From DATLWN01 sp964492895 (GTDB lineage Bacteria > Pseudomonadota > Zetaproteobacteria > Mariprofundales > Mariprofundaceae), in the NCBI GenBank assembly GCA_964492895.1, contig CAZBLR010000045.1, positions 1 through 11,276 on the forward strand: a DNA stretch of 11,276 bases, read 5' to 3'. Below, piece by piece: positions 8,442 to 11,276 of this stretch (the stretch's first letter is position 1; each line of letters begins with the position of its first letter). Position numbers and translations under genes: made by a program. Below the pieces are notes generated by a model. The model ran no database searches, had not been told where the DNA came from, and was given only the letters and a program-made list of their open reading frames with translations.

Positions 8442-9017
8442 GTGTCCGATGCCGACAAGCCGAAACTCCGCGAGCTGTTGCTGGCCAGGCGTCGCGCCCT
8501 TTCCGCCGCGCAGCGCCGCACCTTCTCCGAATCCATCCAGAATACGCTGCTGACGCTGCTGGCCGAGCACGGCATCCGGCATGTGCTGGCCTACCGCGCC
8601 ATGGGCGACGAGGTCGCCACCGACATGATCATGGCGGACGACGCGCGCTGGCACCGCTATGCCCCGCACACCCCGCACGCCGATCATATGGAATGGCTGC
8701 GCATCGGCCCGGACAGTACCTGGCGGCGCGGCCGTTTCGGCGTCATGGAGCCGCAGCACGGCGAGGCCTGGGACGCCGGCATGGGCCCGGCGGCGCTGAT
8801 CTGCCCGATGACGGGCTTCGACCGCCGCGGCCACCGCCTCGGCATGGGGCTCGGATGCTTCGACCGCTGGCTCGGCGAGCACCACGCCGGCCTGGCGCAC
8901 ATCATCGGCCTGGCCTTCTCCTGCCAGGAATGGCCGGCGCTGCCCGTCGAGGGCCACGATATCCCGATGCAGCTGATCCTGACCGAGAAGGAGGCCATCG
9001 CATGTCCGACGCCCTGA
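8442..9017 (+). CDS. fau: 5-formyltetrahydrofolate cyclo-ligase (5-FCL)
   Basis: Converts 5-formyl-THF with ATP to 5,10-methenyl-THF, the only known route to recycle this inhibitory folate; in E. coli the homologue ygfA lies behind ssrS as here. The protein has 191 residues, normal for the family. Visible landmarks are the basic N-terminal helix KLRELLLARRRALS (8-21), RRGRFGVMEP (95-104), the ATP-loop region CPMTGFDRRGHRLGMGLGCFDRWL (split as CPMTGFDRRG, 121-130, and HRLGMGLGCFDRWL, 131-144), and the PVEGHDIPMQLILTE end (168-182). The usual GYYDR or GFYDR has become GCFDR, a mild departure. Start is GTG 8442, with AAAGGG about 7 nt upstream. The gene begins 40 nt after the 6S stem and overlaps the next gene by 16 nt. 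Confidence 0.94.
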   Translation: MSDADKPKLRELLLARRRALSAAQRRTFSESIQNTLLTLLAEHGIRHVLAYRAMGDEVATDMIMADDARWHRYAPHTPHADHMEWLRIGPDSTWRRGRFGVMEPQHGEAWDAGMGPAALICPMTGFDRRGHRLGMGLGCFDRWLGEHHAGLAHIIGLAFSCQEWPALPVEGHDIPMQLILTEKEAIACPTP

Positions 9018-9799
9018 ACATCCTCGTCATCGGCGACGTCATCGGCAAGGCCGGCCGCCGCGCCCTGGACAACCACCTGCCGCGCCTGATCGACGAGCAC
9101 CGGGCCGACTTCGTCATCGCCAACGGCGAGAACCTGGCCGCCGGCTTCGGCATCACCGCCAAGATCGCGGACGAGATGTTCGCGCTGGGCGTGCACGTGC
9201 TGACCAACGGCAACCATTGCTGGGACCAGCGCGAATTCCTGACCTTCATCGAGCGGGAGGAGCGCTGCATCCGGCCGCTGAACTTCTCGGCGCACGCCCC
9301 CGGCCGCGGCATGACCATCCAGGAGACGGCGGCCGGCCACCGCATCGCGGTGCTGAACGTCATCGGCCAGGTGTTCATGGGGGCCTGGGACTGCCCGTTC
9401 GCCGCCGTCGACCGCGCCCTGGCCGATCTCCCGGACGACGTGGCCGCCGTCATCGTCGACATCCATGCCGAGGCCACGAGCGAGAAGATGGCCATGGGCT
9501 GGCACCTCGACGGCCGCGCCTCCTTCGTCTACGGCACGCACACGCACGTGCCCACCTGCGACGAGACCATCCGCCCCAGGGGCACCGCCTACCAGACCGA
9601 CATCGGCATGACCGGCAGCTACCAGTCCATCATCGGCATGCGCGTGGACGGGGCGCTGAAGCGCATGGTCGAGCGCCTGCCGCAGCGCTTCGAGGCGGTC
9701 GAACGCGGCGGCAGCGTCTTCGCCACGCTGGTCACCGTGGACAGCCGCACGCGCCGCGCCACGGCCATCCGGCGCATCCACATCCCGCCCGCCGAATAA
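9002..9799 (+). CDS. YmdB/TIGR00282-family metallophosphoesterase
   Basis: A 265-residue member of the calcineurin-like phosphoesterase superfamily in the family of Bacillus YmdB, for which cyclic-nucleotide phosphodiesterase activity has been reported; the substrate in proteobacteria is not settled. Dinuclear metal-site motifs are all present: IGDVIGKAGRR (10-20, Asp12), IANGEN (39-44, Glu43), TNGNHCWD (68-75, Asn71 and His72), VDIHAE (152-157, His155) and YGTHTHVPT (177-185, His180 and His182). A TDIGMTGSY block (199-207) is also typical. Start ATG 9002 is chosen for its perfect AAGGAGG (8988-8994) seven bases upstream and because homologues begin just before the first strand. It lies within the end of fau (16-nt overlap), implying one translation unit. 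No intrinsic terminator follows immediately. Confidence 0.92.
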   Translation: MSDALNILVIGDVIGKAGRRALDNHLPRLIDEHRADFVIANGENLAAGFGITAKIADEMFALGVHVLTNGNHCWDQREFLTFIEREERCIRPLNFSAHAPGRGMTIQETAAGHRIAVLNVIGQVFMGAWDCPFAAVDRALADLPDDVAAVIVDIHAEATSEKMAMGWHLDGRASFVYGTHTHVPTCDETIRPRGTAYQTDIGMTGSYQSIIGMRVDGALKRMVERLPQRFEAVERGGSVFATLVTVDSRTRRATAIRRIHIPPAE

Positions 9800-9807
9800 C
9801 AGGGTTT

Positions 9808-9832
9808 CTTGATCCCCCGCTAGCAGCCTGCC
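9808..9832 (+). repeat. left copy of 25-bp inverted repeat
   Basis: CTTGATCCCCCGCTAGCAGC continuing to 9832. It matches the reverse complement of 10021-10045 at 24 of 25 positions. It starts 8 bp after the metallophosphoesterase stop codon and contains the palindrome GCTAGC. It might be the end of a small non-coding mobile element. Confidence 0.7.
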
Positions 9833-9886
9833 GTAACAAGAAAGGACGTCGCACCCTTGTGGGGAAACGCCAGAACCAGTGAAGAT

Positions 9887-9914
9887 GTCCTTTCTTGCAT
9901 GCCCAAGAAAGGAC
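9887..9914. repeat. hairpin A, 11-bp stem, 6-nt loop
   Basis: GTCCTTTCTTG (9887-9897) and CAAGAAAGGAC (9904-9914) around the loop CATGCC. The right arm alone recurs at 9837-9847. It belongs to the same family as the hairpin at 10265-10292, from which it differs by one compensated base pair. Confidence 0.75.
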
Positions 9915-10020
9915 CAAAGAAGGGCACCCCGGAACCAGCCTGCCCTGCGGGTCCCCGATCCTGCATGTTCAAAAGCGGCCGCGGCTCCGCCGCTCTACTC
10001 CGCCTTTGACCATTGGTCTC

Positions 10021-10045
10021 GGCAGCCTGCTAGCGGGGGATCAAG
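10021..10045 (-). repeat. right copy of 25-bp inverted repeat
   Basis: Reverse complement of 9808-9832 with a single mismatch (position 6 of this copy). With the left copy it bounds a 238-bp segment with no coding potential that I can defend. Confidence 0.7.
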
Positions 10046-10111
10046 AGCGCGAAGAGGGATTTCCACCCCGCCTGCCGCAGCGCCGCCTGGGCGGGGAAAG
10101 CGGACGGATCA

Positions 10112-10138
10112 GCGCAAAATTCGTGCTCTATTTTGCGC
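10112..10138. repeat. 9-bp perfect hairpin GCGCAAAAT/ATTTTGCGC
   Basis: Arms at 10112-10120 and 10130-10138 with a 9-nt loop. It is AT-rich compared with its surroundings and lacks a T-tract after it on either strand, so it is not an obvious terminator. Confidence 0.6.
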
Positions 10139-10168
10139 CCGTTCGCGGCCCGGCCAGGCGGATAAAGC

Positions 10169-10192
10169 GGCGGCCCTGCGGGCGGCCTTTTT
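10169..10192 (+). terminator. possible intrinsic terminator, plus strand
   Basis: GGC-G-GCCC, loop TGC, GGGC-G-GCC, then five T at 10188-10192. The stem carries one G-G mismatch. It is about 370 bp past the metallophosphoesterase stop, so it would stop read-through from that operon before it meets rpoD. Confidence 0.4.
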
Positions 10193-10264
10193 GATTCGGG
10201 GCATCTTGCCCCTCACCCTACGGGCGAACTTCGGTCGTCCAAACGGCTATCCTGCCCATTTGTG

Positions 10265-10292
10265 GTTCTTTCTTGGCCGCGCAAGAAAGAAC
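10265..10292. repeat. hairpin B, 11-bp stem, 6-nt loop
   Basis: GTTCTTTCTTG (10265-10275) and CAAGAAAGAAC (10282-10292) around GCCGCG. It has the same stem length and loop length as hairpin A; the third stem pair is T-A here and C-G there. Confidence 0.75.
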
Positions 10293-10330
10293 AAGAGGCT
10301 GGTTCTCCTGCCATGGTCAATCGACCGGAC

Positions 10331-10370
10331 GGGTTCATCGGCGCTGATGAATCCCCTCGCGATGGTCGCG
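10331..10370. repeat. two adjacent hairpins C and D
   Basis: GGGTTCATC (10331-10339) pairs with GATGAA plus CCC (10346-10355, one bulged T) around a 6-nt loop. CGCGA (10358-10362) pairs with TCGCG (10366-10370) around TGG. They lie between hairpin B and the rpoD terminator. Confidence 0.5.
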
Positions 10371-10381
10371 CGATAGGTCAT

Positions 10382-10413
10382 AAAAAAAGCGGCGCCCGGT
10401 GGGCGCCGCCTTT
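10382..10413 (-). terminator. strong intrinsic terminator of rpoD
   Basis: On the minus strand GCGGCGCCC (plus 10401-10409) and GGGCGCCGC (plus 10389-10397) form a perfect 9-bp GC-rich stem with a 3-nt loop, followed by seven T (plus 10388 to 10382). AAA before the stem can pair with part of the T run. It begins about 19 nt after the rpoD stop codon. Confidence 0.93.
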
Positions 10414-10431
10414 GCTCGTGCCGCCGGGGCT

Positions 10432-11276
<845 letters not shown>

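Larger units (their letters stand above)
9800..10431. other. 632-bp gene-free region with inverted repeats and hairpins
   Basis: No open frame here has a Shine-Dalgarno or resembles a known family; the frames present read as low-complexity Arg/Pro/Ala peptides that run through hairpin arms. The stretch holds a 25-bp inverted repeat pair 188 bp apart, two related 11-bp-stem hairpins, an AT-containing hairpin at 10112-10138, a possible plus-strand terminator, two more hairpins and the rpoD terminator. It separates converging transcripts (the metallophosphoesterase gene and rpoD). It looks like accumulated short dispersed repeats rather than a gene remnant. Confidence 0.7.

Noticed and set aside
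8684..9781. Open frame on the minus strand opposite fau and the phosphoesterase
   Set aside because: Both plus-strand genes have complete catalytic motifs and good starts; this frame shows none.
9879..10376. 165-codon open frame in the gene-free region
   Set aside because: It reads through hairpin arms and inverted repeats, is Arg/Pro-rich, and lacks a Shine-Dalgarno. Translated repeat DNA is a simpler explanation.

Overview
This is a GC-rich (about two thirds G+C by eye) chromosomal segment from a proteobacterium. The gene set is core genome. Several traits point to the Gammaproteobacteria or a close relative: an E. coli-type GluRS with its zinc knuckle, and a zapB-like / zapA / 6S RNA / 5-FCL cluster. 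The fau gene is followed directly by a YmdB-type (TIGR00282) metallophosphoesterase, which I associate more with alphaproteobacteria. I cannot name the genus from the window.

Minus strand, positions 1-6373, read right to left: acs (acetyl-CoA synthetase); a 921-residue AsmA/DUF748-like envelope protein 24 bp behind it, probably in the same transcript; gltX (glutamyl-tRNA synthetase) after a 111-bp gap that holds a 23-bp palindrome; then the 5' half of a tRNA-Thr gene cut by the window edge. Divergently on the plus strand, 6493-9799: cutA and a CcdA/DsbD-type membrane thiol carrier, joined by an ATGA overlap. A probable new promoter follows, then a coiled-coil ZapB-like protein, zapA, the 6S RNA gene ssrS (its 5' stem lies in the last codons of zapA), fau (5-formyltetrahydrofolate cyclo-ligase) and the metallophosphoesterase gene, which overlaps fau by 16 nt. 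Positions 9800-10431 hold no credible gene but several inverted repeats and hairpins. At the right edge, the 3' part of rpoD (primary sigma factor) runs on the minus strand and ends at a strong intrinsic terminator.

I see no phage, transposase, CRISPR array, toxin or defence module, and no evidence of a new multi-gene system. The points worth a second look are small-scale: a six-codon micro-ORF that bridges the zapB-like stop to the zapA start, a promoter that would make the zapB-like mRNA leaderless, ssrS embedded in the end of zapA, the palindrome in the gltX leader, a duplicated start region in acs, and a hairpin family with a compensatory base change in the gene-free region.
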